From Fulvia fulva (taxonomy: Eukaryota > Ascomycota > Dothideomycetes > Mycosphaerellales > Mycosphaerellaceae), in the NCBI RefSeq assembly GCF_020509005.1, contig NC_063012.1:2480001-2544000 (forward strand): a stretch of DNA of 64,000 nucleotides, in the 5' to 3' direction. Below, in pieces: positions 23,481 through 34,105 of the stretch. Position 1 is the first letter of the stretch, and every line of letters begins with the position of its first letter. The notes beneath the pieces were generated by a model. It did not search any database. It had not been told where the DNA came from and saw nothing but the letters and a program-made list of their open reading frames with translations. Both the position numbers and the translations under genes were made by a program.

Positions 23481-26400
23481 CTAGCCCAACTTGTTGGCAT
23501 CGTCGTCATCCTCGAAGAAGCTGAGGATGGCTCGAACACCGCTTGGCCCGAGACCGTGAGGTGGGTAACAGACTGGGATCAAAAGTCAGTAAAAACGCTG
23601 CGAATAAGAATGATCGGATAGCTTACCATAGATGGGATCGTCCTGGGCACCCAGCTTCTCTCTGAACTCGCTCTTGTTCGTGAGCTTTAGCTCAGTCGCG
23701 ATGGCGTGGTACGCCTTAGCCAGGACCTTCACGCGAGTGCCCTTCAAGTTGTGACCTGGCGTGAGCTTAGCAGCAGCGCCTCCGCCGAAGGTGACTGATG
23801 TTGCACCAGTCTGTGCGGCAGCCTTCAATGAGTGCAGCACGAGCAACTCAATGGCACCTGACGGCGCACCGGGGAAGTCGAGCGCAAACTTGACTTGCCA
23901 GCCGTGATCGGGTGACAGCTGAGCAAGGATGACAAGACCACAGATCTGGCCGTCTTTGGTTGTGGTGTAGTGATACTGTCGGTGCTCCGTATCTTGCCAA
24001 GGGTGGACATCTGTAAGATGCACCTGCTTGCCCTTTCTGTTCTTCAGCCAGTCCTCAATACGCTTGTCAACCTTCTCTTTCACGTCTTGTGGGATCGGCG
24101 TGCCGATTGGGATGTCGTGCAGTTTGACGCCCTCCTTCTCTGCGTGTCGGCACTTTCGCTGAATCTCAGGGTCCTTCGCCGCTGGGTTGTTGCCTGGGTC
24201 AAGACGTTGCTCGGCAGCAACAGACAGTGTTCGCCAGTCGAACTTGTTAGCTAGGACCTCTTCCACGGCCTGTCCACAGAGCAACCAAAGCGCCTTGAGG
24301 TGGCGCTCCTTCTTGATGTATCGCAGATAGCCGCCGATCGTCTTGACATACTGGCTCTGGTGGCAAAGAGGATCACCGATAGTGATAGCGAACCCTTCGT
24401 GAGGTACGAAGCCAATTGCAGCACCCGTGTTGGAATCACGCCAGTGTTCGAACTTGGGCTCCAGCCAAGATGTGTTCGAGGCATCACCGTAGTTGGCAAT
24501 GAGCTTCTCGAGTGGTTGGAAGTCCATGTGAGCTGTGACTCGGTCTTGGCCCATCCAAGGTGGATGCATTGTGCTCGCTTCTGGATGTCGGAGTTGCTTG
24601 ACTGGAGGCTTGTATGGCAACGACTTGGGATCACGCGGGAACATGGTCGCGTTTCGAATATCACCAAGCTTCAGCAAAAGCATGAGAATACGCTCCATAC
24701 CGATTCCACCACCACCGTGCGGTGGAGCACCCCACTCGAACCCAGTCATGTACTCTTCCAAAGTCTTGGGGTCCATCTTCATCTTCTCCATATTTGCGGC
24801 AAGGGTAGGCGCATCGTGAATTCGCTGTCCTCCAGAGAGGATCTCCTGGCCACGGCAGAAGATATCGAACGAGTTTGTGAGCGTTGCGTTGTCGGGATCG
24901 GGCATGGCATAGAAAGGTCGCGCGGAGGCAGGGAACTTGTCGAGAACGTAGTAGTCGGTCTTAAATTTCTCCTTGATCACGGCGCCCAGGGCAATCTCGT
25001 CGCGAGTGCCCATGTCTTCATCTTCTGGCAGTTCCTTGCCATTCTCATCCCGGTAGCCAGACTCATTGAGCATGCGGATACCTTCAGCGAAGGGTATGAT
25101 CGGGGTCTGATCCAGCCAGACCAGGTCCTCATGTGGGAACTGTCGCTTCACAACCTCGATCTCTTCCCTGTAATTGTCATAAACGAACTTGAAGATCGCC
25201 TTGAATGTGCTGTCCAAGACACGTAGCACCTCGTGGTAGTGCTCGTCAATCGCCATTTCCAGATCCAGACCCGTGAACTCTGTCAAATGCCTGTGGGTGT
25301 TGCTGTTCTCGGCTCTAAAGACTGGACCAATCTCAAAGACTCGCCTGAAGTCTGCTGCAATAGCCATCTGCTTGCCCAGCTGCGGCGACTGTGCCAGGAA
25401 TGCTGGCCTGCCAAAGTAGTCGACCTTGAAAACGCTGGCTCCAGACTCAGATGCGGCGCCTTGGAGCTTTGGAGTGTGGATCTCAATGAAGCCGATGTTG
25501 TGCAAGTGTGATCGGAAAGCCTGGCAAATGCCAGACTGCACACGGAAGATAGCCTGCGATGCTGTCGTACGCAGATCAATAATGCGGTTACCCTGGCGGG
25601 CTCTGTCAGACACGCGGTGGCGGGTGTCTCCCTCCTGTTGGGTTTCTGCCTTGCTGACCTCAGCCTCGTGGACAGTGAATGGCAATGGCTCATCCGGCGT
25701 GGCCTCAACGTGCATCTCATGGATATGGATCTCAAGGTTGTGGATCGATACACCGATGATCTCCCCCTGCTTAGCCTTCGGCTCTTGGACGACACCCTTG
25801 ATCACCGCGACTGATTCGACGTGAAGATGCTCGGCCCAGTACAAGAAGTGCTGAGAGACACTGCCGTGCTCGTGCAAGATACCTTGAATGGTTGCCGTCT
25901 GCTGTCGAAGCTCGATGAACATCAGATGTGCGCTCAGCTTACGCAAGTTGTGCAGGCGTGCTCTAAAGCAAACCATTTGGCCAACATGTTCTGGCTTGAG
26001 GTCACGCAAGTCAATGCGGTCTTCATGCTTCTGTTGCCCAGCGTAATAGTTGATTGGTAGTGTGCCGTACCTGGCCTTCTGTTCTTCAGTCTCTTCCTCT
26101 TCAGCCCTCTTCGCCATTTCCTCTTTGCGTTTTCGATCTGCTTCCTGGCGAGCTTCGACCTCCTGGCGGTGCTTCTCCTTCTCGGCTTGTCGCTCATGTT
26201 TACGCTGCTGGTTGCGGCTCATCGGCTCGCCTTCGCGATTCAATGGCAGGTCTTCGGTGGAAGAGTGCGAATCATCGGAGCCACCACGGACCTTGCGCCT
26301 CAGAAAGCCCAAGGGACTATGCGAGCCTCTGTGGTGGTCCTTGGAGTGTCGTGATGGCGACGGCGACAGATCAGTAGAGGGTCGATGTCCCGAGTCTGTC

Positions 26401-26564
26401 GAGTGACGGCCGAAGCCAATGCCATTCGACAGGGCCGAGAAGCCAGTCCCCACGCGGCTTTCCCTGTGGCCATCCTTGGGAGCTGGGCTTTCGTTGTCGC
26501 TAGTGGCAGCTGAGTTGGAACCACTCCGAGGGCGAAAGCTGTGCAGAGCCTTCTTGAGCGACAT
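23481..26564 (-). CDS. erdS: Ergosteryl-3-beta-O-L-aspartate synthase (AspRS-DUF2156 fusion)
   Basis: Two exons: 26,564-23,627 and 23,572-23,481, with a 54-bp intron (gtaagc, tactgac branch, cag) in phase 1. The product has 1,009 residues. Without this intron the frame ends falsely at 23,586; with it the protein ends in CYPPHGLGPSGVRAILSFF and an acidic tail. Layout: basic/Ser-rich N-terminus and a coiled Arg/Glu helix; OB-fold anticodon-binding domain; class IIb aspartyl-tRNA synthetase core (motif 2 FRAENSNTHRHLTEFTG, motif 3 GGGIGMERI); then, from about residue 620, a DUF2156/GNAT aminoacyl-tRNA transferase domain. In fungi this fusion (ErdS) charges tRNA-Asp and transfers aspartate onto ergosterol. 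Start chosen at MSLKKALHSF; an in-frame ATG at 26,756 adds 64 leader-like residues. Confidence 0.93.
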
Positions 26565-27745
26565 GTTGGCAGTCTGTAGCTGTGCTCTGGGGGTTGAGAG
26601 AGTACAGAAGCTGTGGAACAGCGTGCGGAAATTGCTTTGGATTGCTGCTACAGCCGAAGACGCAGCAGTAATGTGTTGATGAGTGAGCGAGAAACGGCCG
26701 GGTGTGCAGAATGTTCGCGAGCTTGTGATTCGGATGCGGGCAAAGTCAGCAGTCAAGGCGGGTGCGATGAGCAGCTAGGCAGGTCAAGCTCGGTGGTGGT
26801 GCAGCTGCTGACTTGGAAATGATGACGGCCAGCGCCAATGAGGCAATGCCACCGGATAGCGCGGGAAGCTGCAAAGGGCGGCAGCTCTCACGCGACCTCG
26901 TGGCTGGCGTCAATGTCGTATCGCTGCGAGGTGTTGGCGTGAATGCTGGTGTATGTGTTTGCGTTGTTTGTGGCAGACATTGGCAACAGCACAGCAGGGA
27001 AGGTCAGATTGGTTTATCAAGTTGCTGCCAGCATTTGCTCACAAACGTGGTCCACGGTGGAGCTGCACAGTCCACGCTCACGGGCCAAAAGCTTGATCGG
27101 CGCTATGCAACTGGACGGGAATCATTGTCGCCTCGCCTGCCTCAGTGCCACGTGAGTGCCTCCTCAGTGTTGTGGCTGTTTCTTCCATGCATGTGGGCTA
27201 CGAGGTACATAGCTGCGCTGACAAAGAAACCAACCTGGAAACATGCTGCATGATCCCACCCGCTGCTAACACATGCTCCAGCTCGTGTTGCTCGCGCGAG
27301 ATATCCACCAAATGCCTTCAAGATGCCCTATACAGCTTGCGAACATGTGATGTCGCTACATGTAGTGTCTCTAAACGCGAGCACAGACAACTTACAATCC
27401 AGACGGGCCAGACCAGGCTTGATGTACATGTACTGTACATGTATCCTGAGTCAGTCCAGCGTCACTGTCTCAATCTCTCTCAAAAACATGAATCTTTGGC
27501 GTCGGCGAACGCATCCCAGCCGATGGCTTCCGAGCGCGGCAAAGGCTTCTGCTCTGACTCTTTGAGAGATAGCCAATAGCCAATAGCCAATAGCCAAGAG
27601 GCCAAGAGGCCGGAAAATTGGAAGAGACACATCCCCATAGGCTTTATATATTGACGTTGGTCTGGATCCCTTGGACACTTCATAAAAGAAGCTCTTCTTG
27701 AGCGTTTTCCAGGAGCTCCCCCACAGTCGAAGGTGACTAACAACT
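26565..27745. other. Intergenic region upstream of erdS and of the plus-strand hypothetical
   Basis: About 1.2 kb between divergent starts. The distal part holds the CCAAT repeat and TATA-like sequence listed separately. Frames inside lack protein-like composition. Confidence 0.6.
27571..27650 (+). promoter_or_regulatory. Tandem CCAAT boxes and TATA element
   Basis: Three perfect agccaat heptamers (27,571-27,591) give CCAAT boxes spaced 7 bp apart. A TATATA follows at 27,645-27,650, about 100 bp before an ATG at 27,746. The arrangement fits a CCAAT-binding-complex promoter facing right, though its gene is poorly defined. Confidence 0.55.
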
Positions 27746-28527
27746 ATGGATCATCATCACAGCGACGTCTTGATGCTGGACTTGGCGTCTCTCGCAAATC
27801 AAGGTAAGAACCAGGATGTCTGCTCTCACTTGCACATCATCGTATCATCACAACGACGATACATACACGTCGCAAGCTGCAACCGAGCTGCCGCGAAACG
27901 ACCCATCAGTCGCGTGCTTCCAACTTCTGACATGTTGGCGTCCACCTCCAGACCGCCCGATAGTCGATCACTGCCATCACCAACCACCCACTCGCGAACC
28001 ACTATTCCATGATCATAGTACCGTTCACAAGATACCAAACGACTGCCGATTTCGTACCTTCGAGTCCTTTTATCCTATACATACTGTACATACTGTACAT
28101 ACTATACATCATCACCAGCACCGAACATGCGCGTTGACTTTCTGTACGAGTCCTCGTCGAGCGCATCATGTGCCCAATCGCTGTCGCTGGGTATCGGATC
28201 CTGAGCATCATAGCCCGGGCCATGCCTAGCAGGATCTTCGATCTATGCCCGCGGAGCAGTGGAACGTGTCCAAAGTGCGGATCGCAGCGTATGACCATTG
28301 TGCCTTGCCAATGTCTCCCCGACGCTACGACGGATTCCAGGACTTCGAGCCCGTCTGCTCTTGTGCCGTCGCGGCTCATTGCAGTAACTGTACCTGTCGT
28401 CTTGATGGTCGGTCGCTGCATCTCTGGCGTTGCCTGCTGTGGTATGCAGCGCACCGTAGAGGCCCGCACCGGCAGTGCGACCGAGCGACATGGTCGATGC
28501 GCGATCGTCTGTGTTTATGCTTCGTAA
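27746..28527 (+). CDS. Hypothetical protein, structure uncertain
   Basis: An ATG at 27,746 opens a short exon (MDHHHSDVLMLDLASLANQ) ending in a good donor (gtaaga at 27,805). It lies about 100 bp below a TATA-like element and 150 bp below three CCAAT boxes. A downstream plus-strand frame (28,168-28,527) has a possible zinc ribbon CPKCGSQRMTIVPCQC and a hydrophobic segment. The two could be exons of one gene, but the joining acceptor was not resolved. Unspliced, the first frame gives 88 residues. No family recognised. A catactgta triplication lies between (about 28,075-28,105). Confidence 0.3.
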
Positions 28528-28756
28528 AAGTGGTGCAATACCACTTCCAAGCTGGTCTTCGTTCAGCCATTCCTATCCCTCTCACTCTTCTCAAAAGCCC
28601 GATCTTCAAAGAACGTAGAGTCAGTCGGTATTCAGTGGTAGGGGACACAGAGCACCGCAATCGTGACAGAGCCGGCAATGTCTCTGTCCCTCTTGGGACT
28701 GCCCCGCCAGTTCGAGACATTGCCAGCTCAGCCAAGGATGTACGTACTCCCCGAGT

Positions 28757-31700
28757 TTACTCACCAAGTTTACTCAACGCCTCCAACTTGCCCTTATCCA
28801 CCAACTTATCCCCAATCGGCAGACTACTCAGCGCACTCGACATCAACTCCGCCGCCCGTTCAGCCGTCAACTTCGTCGAACTCAGCCTCGGCTTCGTAAC
28901 GCCGGCACTATTCTGCGAATGACCTTGCTGTTGCTGTGGCGGGTGTGAAGGACCAGACATGCCAACATCTTTCCTCCTCAGCCCGACTTGTCCTTTAGGA
29001 TCCACGAATGTCTCATATCCTTGTGTATCAAGGACTTCACGTGGAACGTCTTCGATGGCGGCTCCGACGCTGCTAGGTGTGATGTTACCACCCTCAATCG
29101 CGACTGGTGCTTTCTTCCTGCCTGGGTGGCCCTCCGCCATGCTCCTGATGACTCTGCCATTCTCTTCGCATCCCTCTACTGCGAAGCGTAGACACATAAT
29201 GGCATGTTCGCGGATGTATGGGTTGTGCTCGTCGGGTCGACAGCAGCCTACAAGGGCTTCGAGGCCTCCATAGCGGCGAACTTGGTCTTGGACTGTGCGG
29301 TTCTTCCAGATGAGGGATGAGAGCACGAGGACAGTGAGCTTTTTGAGGTTGCGCCATTCGAAGTCGGAGGGCTCGTCTTGGTCGTGGTGAGGGGCGATGT
29401 TCGTGTTTGGAAGTGGAGGATTGTTCGGGTGGTGGTCGTCGGGATAAGCGAGGGGTGTTTCAGCTTCATAGAGTGGTTGTTTGCCGTTGGTGGTGGTCGT
29501 CGGCGGATGAAGCGGCAAAGGAGGCAGTCTTGGGTCGATACCTGGTGATGTCGGATTGACATCAAATGGCCTCTCGATAGCTACAGGTGCAGCTTGTTGA
29601 GGTACTGGCGTCGGCATCCTGGCTGGGGTCGACACTGGCGCAGAAGGCACTGGCATTGGCGACATAGGTGGCAATGGGCTCGGTGCCCTCAAGCCTGGCA
29701 TCATGGCCGCATCGGCACTCATCGCTCTCTGTGGTGGCCTCACTGCACCATGGTGACTTGCCATCTGCACATTCTCGACTCTTCGTGGGAGGCTTTGCAC
29801 CACAGCGCCCATCTTAGGGATGCCGCCTTCCAGCTCTCTGAGAAGTGTGACGAGTTCGCTCGCCATCTCCCACTCGCCGAGTATGCCCTTCCAGACACCC
29901 TCTTCCGTCAACACAGCGAAGAACTCGAGGTACTGATACACACCCTCGTACATTCTCTCCATGTCCCACAGGTTCAACGGGAAGTCTTCAGGACTTGCAC
30001 GACCGGCATGAATTTGACCTTGCAGGAAGATCAAGGCACATGTCTGTGGTATGATGTGCTGCCTGAACTCCGTGAAGATGAAGTTCAATATGTGTAAGTC
30101 GACTCTGCTGGGCATGTGAGGAAGGCTGATCACAGGCCTGTACTGATTCGCAGGACCATGCACGGCACCCGCGGTCATCGTGATAGGCGCCTTGCCCTTG
30201 CCAGCATCGTGTAGTGCAGCGTCGTTCTTGGCTTGTGCATTTGCTGCGACAGTTGCTTTCTGTGCTTCTCCTCTCGCTCTGAAGATGCAAGTCAGAAGCT
30301 TCATAATCACCGCTTGTGCTGGGCTGATAATGTCCTTCGACCTCGATCTGTCCCGGAACGCATGATATGCATAAGGCATCAGGCCATTGCGAAGAATAGC
30401 TTCCATGATCTTGACCATGAACTTGAAGTAGAGTTCCTCTTCCCGCAGATCCCAAGCTGCGACGAAGATGAGCAGTTCCCGCAGCAGATTCCGTCCATTA
30501 CTCTGGCTGAGCAGCAGATGTGTCCGCACAACGTGCATGTTCAATAGAGCATTCGTCTCATCCTTAGTGAGGCGACTGCCTGCTAGTGTTGATGCTGGCG
30601 GCGGCACAATCCCTGACATGATGAGCATCGGCAGAACTTCTATTTCTGATGGACCCAGGATGAGAGGAACGTCAGTAAGAAGACCGCGACCATCTTCGGT
30701 ACTACCAGGATAGTCTTCTTCTTCTTCTTCTTCTTCTTCTTCCTCCTCCTCTTCATCTTCTTCTTCCTCGGAGCCTTCTTCCTCCTGCCCCTCTTCATCT
30801 TCCTCCTCTTCTTCCTCTTCACTTTCCTCGACCTCGCTCTCCTCGAAAGCTTCGCCTGTAGGATCGTGTGGATTCTGGGTCGCTGGCTGTTGGTTTTCTG
30901 GCAGGCGCGGGTCGCTTGGATGCAGTATCGGTGGTGTACGGGACATGCTCCTGGTCTTCTCGATTGGGTTGCCCGCTTCGTCAGTGTATACAGGTCGGGT
31001 CACTTCACCCTCGACATCGCGAGTCTCAGCTGCCATCATGTCTCGAAATCTTACTTCCTCCGCCATAGGTCTTTGGGTATTTGGAGGAGGCATCTCCGAC
31101 TCTGGCGGTGCCTCATAACCCTCGAGCCTCTTCATGAGCTCTGCTTTGCCAGACTCGAGTATCTTCGTGCCCGCTTCAGCTGTGAAAAGCATCCTCATGT
31201 CGTCTGCTACCACGGGTCTGCTCTGAAGACTTTTATTGTCGAACGTCAGATGACCGTCCTTACCGTAGATGGCAGGCTCCATTGGTTTGATGTCAGCGCT
31301 CTCGGTACGATACTTCTCGGCAAGTTGCTCTTCCAACATGGCGATCTTCCTCTCTACCTGCCTCGTCTGTTGTGCAACCGGCACATCGCTTCTCAGCACA
31401 GGCTGTTGCTCTGTAACTGCCAGCATCTTCGCCTCGTACACAGCCAGATCTTGTCGGTACTTCGCAATCGCATCCTCGTACAGTCCTTGCCAGTACTCAT
31501 GGTCGTCATCCGTAAGCTCAGCCCATCTTCGTGGCATTTCCAGATGCATCTCTCCAAGTGTCGGGTCTCTCTTGCGTTCGATGTTGTAGTCCTCCTTGCA
31601 GATGCCCGCAGCCCTCTTACAATAGAATGCATAACCATTTCCCTGCAACTTATCCCTCCCCTCAAGAGCCTCCGGCGGCAGAGGATAGTCTGCAAAAGGC

Positions 31701-32560
31701 GTGTCGTCCCACAACGGCTCGGCCCCAGTAGGATCGACATGCCTCTTACCATCTGTACCAAACGCAACCAGCATGTCCATACTGTTCAACGGCGGGGCCG
31801 GCTTGCTCGTAGGATTACTCGGAACATCCGTCAAACTCGCAGAACTCGTCTCCGGCACATCCTCAGGACTGAATACTGCCTCTGCACCACTGTTGTCAAA
31901 TAGACTGACCCACAGCATCAGTTTCCTCCTCTCATTCTGCGCCACCAAGTTGTTGAGAAATTGCAAGCTCGTAATGAGCAGTTTCTTATAGGCATTCACA
32001 ATCCACTGCCACTTCTCCTCATCTCCTGTCCCAGCATCACCATCGTACCCGCGTGCTGTGACGCGCACACAGCAGTTGATAAGCCGGAACACCTCAGCAT
32101 CCAGACTGTAGCTTGCGCAAAGATCCTGCACTTTCGCCCCCATCGTCAAGACATTCCTTGCAATCCCCATCAAATCGTTAATTCTCTCCAAATCTTTCCA
32201 CAGCCCCGGGTAGTGACTCGCGATCAGCGCGCCGCTCGTGCTTTCATAATCCACGCTACTGGGGTCCCATATCGTGAAACTCCTCCTTTCAAGGCTGGGA
32301 ATCGCAGCTTTTAGAAGCACCGCGAGTTCGGGCCAGAATTTCGTATCGGTGCCGATTGCTTCGCGAACGGAGACATCTTGGGCAGACTTTTTGAGAATCT
32401 CTTTGCAAACTTTCTTGTCGAGGAAGTCGAGGGTTGTAGGGTTCATGTAGGTGGAGGATTTGAAGTGGATGGTGTAGGGTGGGAGCACGAGGCGGATGTA
32501 GACAGCGTTTGCGGATGCCTTTTTGTCGTGCGCATTGCTGGGAGTGCTGTCGCGCGCCAT
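28757..32560 (-). CDS. Ataxin-10 domain protein (CTR86-like)
   Basis: Single open frame of 1,267 residues. The C-terminal part carries the ataxin-10 domain: WRNLKKLTVLVLSSLIWKN, GGLEALVGCCRPDEHNPYIRE and FAVEGCEENGRVI, as in yeast Ctr86. A middle segment (about residues 305-370, GNGYAFYCKR ... RRWAELTDDDHEYW) resembles an HMG-box-like fold. An acidic run of roughly 40 Glu/Asp residues near residue 590 is encoded by the ctt/ctc-rich tract at 30,715-30,835. Pro/Met-rich linkers precede the C-terminal domain. The family is cytosolic and of unclear biochemical role. The stop lies in a cttggtgagtaa context that could also be a splice donor, so a further exon cannot be excluded. Confidence 0.85.
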   Translation of the reverse strand: MARDSTPSNAHDKKASANAVYIRLVLPPYTIHFKSSTYMNPTTLDFLDKKVCKEILKKSAQDVSVREAIGTDTKFWPELAVLLKAAIPSLERRSFTIWDPSSVDYESTSGALIASHYPGLWKDLERINDLMGIARNVLTMGAKVQDLCASYSLDAEVFRLINCCVRVTARGYDGDAGTGDEEKWQWIVNAYKKLLITSLQFLNNLVAQNERRKLMLWVSLFDNSGAEAVFSPEDVPETSSASLTDVPSNPTSKPAPPLNSMDMLVAFGTDGKRHVDPTGAEPLWDDTPFADYPLPPEALEGRDKLQGNGYAFYCKRAAGICKEDYNIERKRDPTLGEMHLEMPRRWAELTDDDHEYWQGLYEDAIAKYRQDLAVYEAKMLAVTEQQPVLRSDVPVAQQTRQVERKIAMLEEQLAEKYRTESADIKPMEPAIYGKDGHLTFDNKSLQSRPVVADDMRMLFTAEAGTKILESGKAELMKRLEGYEAPPESEMPPPNTQRPMAEEVRFRDMMAAETRDVEGEVTRPVYTDEAGNPIEKTRSMSRTPPILHPSDPRLPENQQPATQNPHDPTGEAFEESEVEESEEEEEEEDEEGQEEEGSEEEEDEEEEEEEEEEEEEDYPGSTEDGRGLLTDVPLILGPSEIEVLPMLIMSGIVPPPASTLAGSRLTKDETNALLNMHVVRTHLLLSQSNGRNLLRELLIFVAAWDLREEELYFKFMVKIMEAILRNGLMPYAYHAFRDRSRSKDIISPAQAVIMKLLTCIFRARGEAQKATVAANAQAKNDAALHDAGKGKAPITMTAGAVHGPANQYRPVISLPHMPSRVDLHILNFIFTEFRQHIIPQTCALIFLQGQIHAGRASPEDFPLNLWDMERMYEGVYQYLEFFAVLTEEGVWKGILGEWEMASELVTLLRELEGGIPKMGAVVQSLPRRVENVQMASHHGAVRPPQRAMSADAAMMPGLRAPSPLPPMSPMPVPSAPVSTPARMPTPVPQQAAPVAIERPFDVNPTSPGIDPRLPPLPLHPPTTTTNGKQPLYEAETPLAYPDDHHPNNPPLPNTNIAPHHDQDEPSDFEWRNLKKLTVLVLSSLIWKNRTVQDQVRRYGGLEALVGCCRPDEHNPYIREHAIMCLRFAVEGCEENGRVIRSMAEGHPGRKKAPVAIEGGNITPSSVGAAIEDVPREVLDTQGYETFVDPKGQVGLRRKDVGMSGPSHPPQQQQGHSQNSAGVTKPRLSSTKLTAERAAELMSSALSSLPIGDKLVDKGKLEALSKLGE
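30715..30835 (-). repeat. Low-complexity acidic coding repeat
   Basis: A ttc/ctc-rich purine-pyrimidine tract inside the ataxin-10-like gene encodes runs of glutamate with some aspartate and glycine. Confidence 0.9.
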
Positions 32561-32887
32561 AGTGGCGGCGGTATAGAGGGAGGGCGTCGGTCAGGTGGAG
32601 TGTATGTGAAGGAAGAAGATTGCATGTGGATAGAGACCATATCTCGGAAACAGATCGGAGGATTTCCCAAGGACGCTTGGGCCACAAAATATGATGGCAT
32701 GGGATAGACACATGTATTTTAGACAGCCCTACTGATACTGCAATAACGTAGACTCACGCTAGAGATTCAACAGGCAGGACTCATGACTACAAGATTTTCA
32801 GAATGTCGAGAAACAGCTATAGAGCACTGCTTCTCGACTGTTCCTCGTGCACTCTATAGCAGCCTTTCATCCATCTAGGGCTACCAT
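32561..32887. other. Intergenic, about 330 bp
   Basis: Contains the promoter of the ataxin-10-like gene and the terminator of the MET22-like gene. Nothing else seen. Confidence 0.6.
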
Positions 32888-33958
32888 CTACTGCTTGCTA
32901 CTCAGCACACTCTGCACAGCCTCAATAACCTTCGCATGCACATCCTTAGGCGCCGCAATAACACCCTTGTTCTCCTTCAACGTCCTGCCCAAGCTGAAGT
33001 TCAACCTCTTGCCCTCAACATCAGTAACCTGGCCACCAGCCTCACGAACGATCAAATCTCCTGCTGCGTGATCCCAGATCTTCTCAACATAGTCCTTCTT
33101 GACTGACAATCTGAGGTAAAGATCTCCAGCACCTCTCGCGATCGAGCCATACTTTGCTTGCGAATCCATTCTCACACTTGGTTTTGTGATGCCGAGCTTC
33201 TCAGCAATCTTGCCGCTGTCGCTCTGGTTGCTGTGCGCAGCTTCTACGCTCTCGCAGAAGGTTGCATCTGCGATGTTCGAGATTGGCTTCATCTGAATCT
33301 TCTTGGCAGCTTCCAGCGAGCCCTTCTGCAGTGGTCGAGAGTATGCGCCCTCGCCCTGCACGGCAGAGAAAAGCACACCCTTACCTTCCTCGTCGCTGGC
33401 GTCGGCACCGATGTTCTCCTTCAGAGGCTCGCTATCCGAAACTGGCAGGTTTGGGCATCCGAGCACACCGACCTTGACGTCTCCATCGACCATCAGACCC
33501 AAGCAGACAGCGTATTGTCCACCTCGTAGGAAACCTTTCGTGCCGTCGATAGGATCGATTGCCCAAATTCTGCCCTTGTTTCCACCTTTGCTGTCGCCCT
33601 TGTCGATAATGTCCAACATCTTCTCAGCAGACGCTACGGGTCCTCCCAGCGCCTTCTCAGCATTTGTGTCGTGAAGCTTTGCATCTTGCACAAGACCGAA
33701 GACAAGATCACGGAGCTTTGAGTTCTCTCTGAGATCCTTGGCCTCCTCCTCTGCTACGATCTCATCGTCGGGGAAGTTGTGTTGCAGCGCAGCGATGATC
33801 AGAGCTTGTGCTCCAAAGTCGCCGATGGTCACAGGTGAAGTGTCGCCCTTCTCCAATGTGCCTTTGCTGTTCTGGTGGAAGACGGTCTTGGCGAGAATAG
33901 AGGCGCGCTGGACTGCTAGGAGAGCAATGTTGAGCTCTTTGCTGTAGTCGGTCGACAT
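32888..33958 (-). CDS. MET22: 3'(2'),5'-bisphosphate nucleotidase (MET22/HAL2)
   Basis: Intronless. The conserved start is MSTDYSKELN at 33,958 (356 residues). An in-frame ATG at 34,105 would add 49 residues with a hydrophobic segment, possibly an anchor or leader, and cannot be ruled out. The inositol-monophosphatase fold signature is clear: EIVAEEEAKDL, DPIDGTKGFLRGGQYA, and the second metal motif WDHAAGDLIVREAGG. The enzyme hydrolyses adenosine 3',5'-bisphosphate, a by-product of sulfate assimilation, and is the lithium/sodium-sensitive target in yeast. The closest relative is the MET22/HAL2 group, not inositol monophosphatase itself. Confidence 0.94.
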   Translation of the reverse strand: MSTDYSKELNIALLAVQRASILAKTVFHQNSKGTLEKGDTSPVTIGDFGAQALIIAALQHNFPDDEIVAEEEAKDLRENSKLRDLVFGLVQDAKLHDTNAEKALGGPVASAEKMLDIIDKGDSKGGNKGRIWAIDPIDGTKGFLRGGQYAVCLGLMVDGDVKVGVLGCPNLPVSDSEPLKENIGADASDEEGKGVLFSAVQGEGAYSRPLQKGSLEAAKKIQMKPISNIADATFCESVEAAHSNQSDSGKIAEKLGITKPSVRMDSQAKYGSIARGAGDLYLRLSVKKDYVEKIWDHAAGDLIVREAGGQVTDVEGKRLNFSLGRTLKENKGVIAAPKDVHAKVIEAVQSVLSSKQ

Positions 33959-34105
33959 TGTGGTGAGATGCTGCTGTTGTTGGCGGGGTAGGAAGTGGGA
34001 TGAGAGGAGTCGGAGGCGTGGTAGGAGGGTTGGGAAGAGCGAGAAAGCCAGTATGACTATGGAGATGGCGAATATGGCGGAAGTGAGAGTTGGTCTCCTT
34101 ACCAT

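Noticed and set aside
23586..23626. Stop at 23,586 as the end of erdS
   Set aside because: It lies inside a canonical intron; the spliced frame continues into a conserved-looking C-terminus.
24300..25226. 308-codon plus-strand frame
   Set aside because: Antisense of the aspartyl-tRNA synthetase core of erdS.
28075..28110. catactgta tandem units as a CRISPR-like or regulatory array
   Set aside because: Only about three 9-bp units without spacers; a simple minisatellite.
30866..31903. 345-codon plus-strand frame
   Set aside because: Antisense of the ataxin-10-like gene, Arg/His/Leu-rich with no motif.
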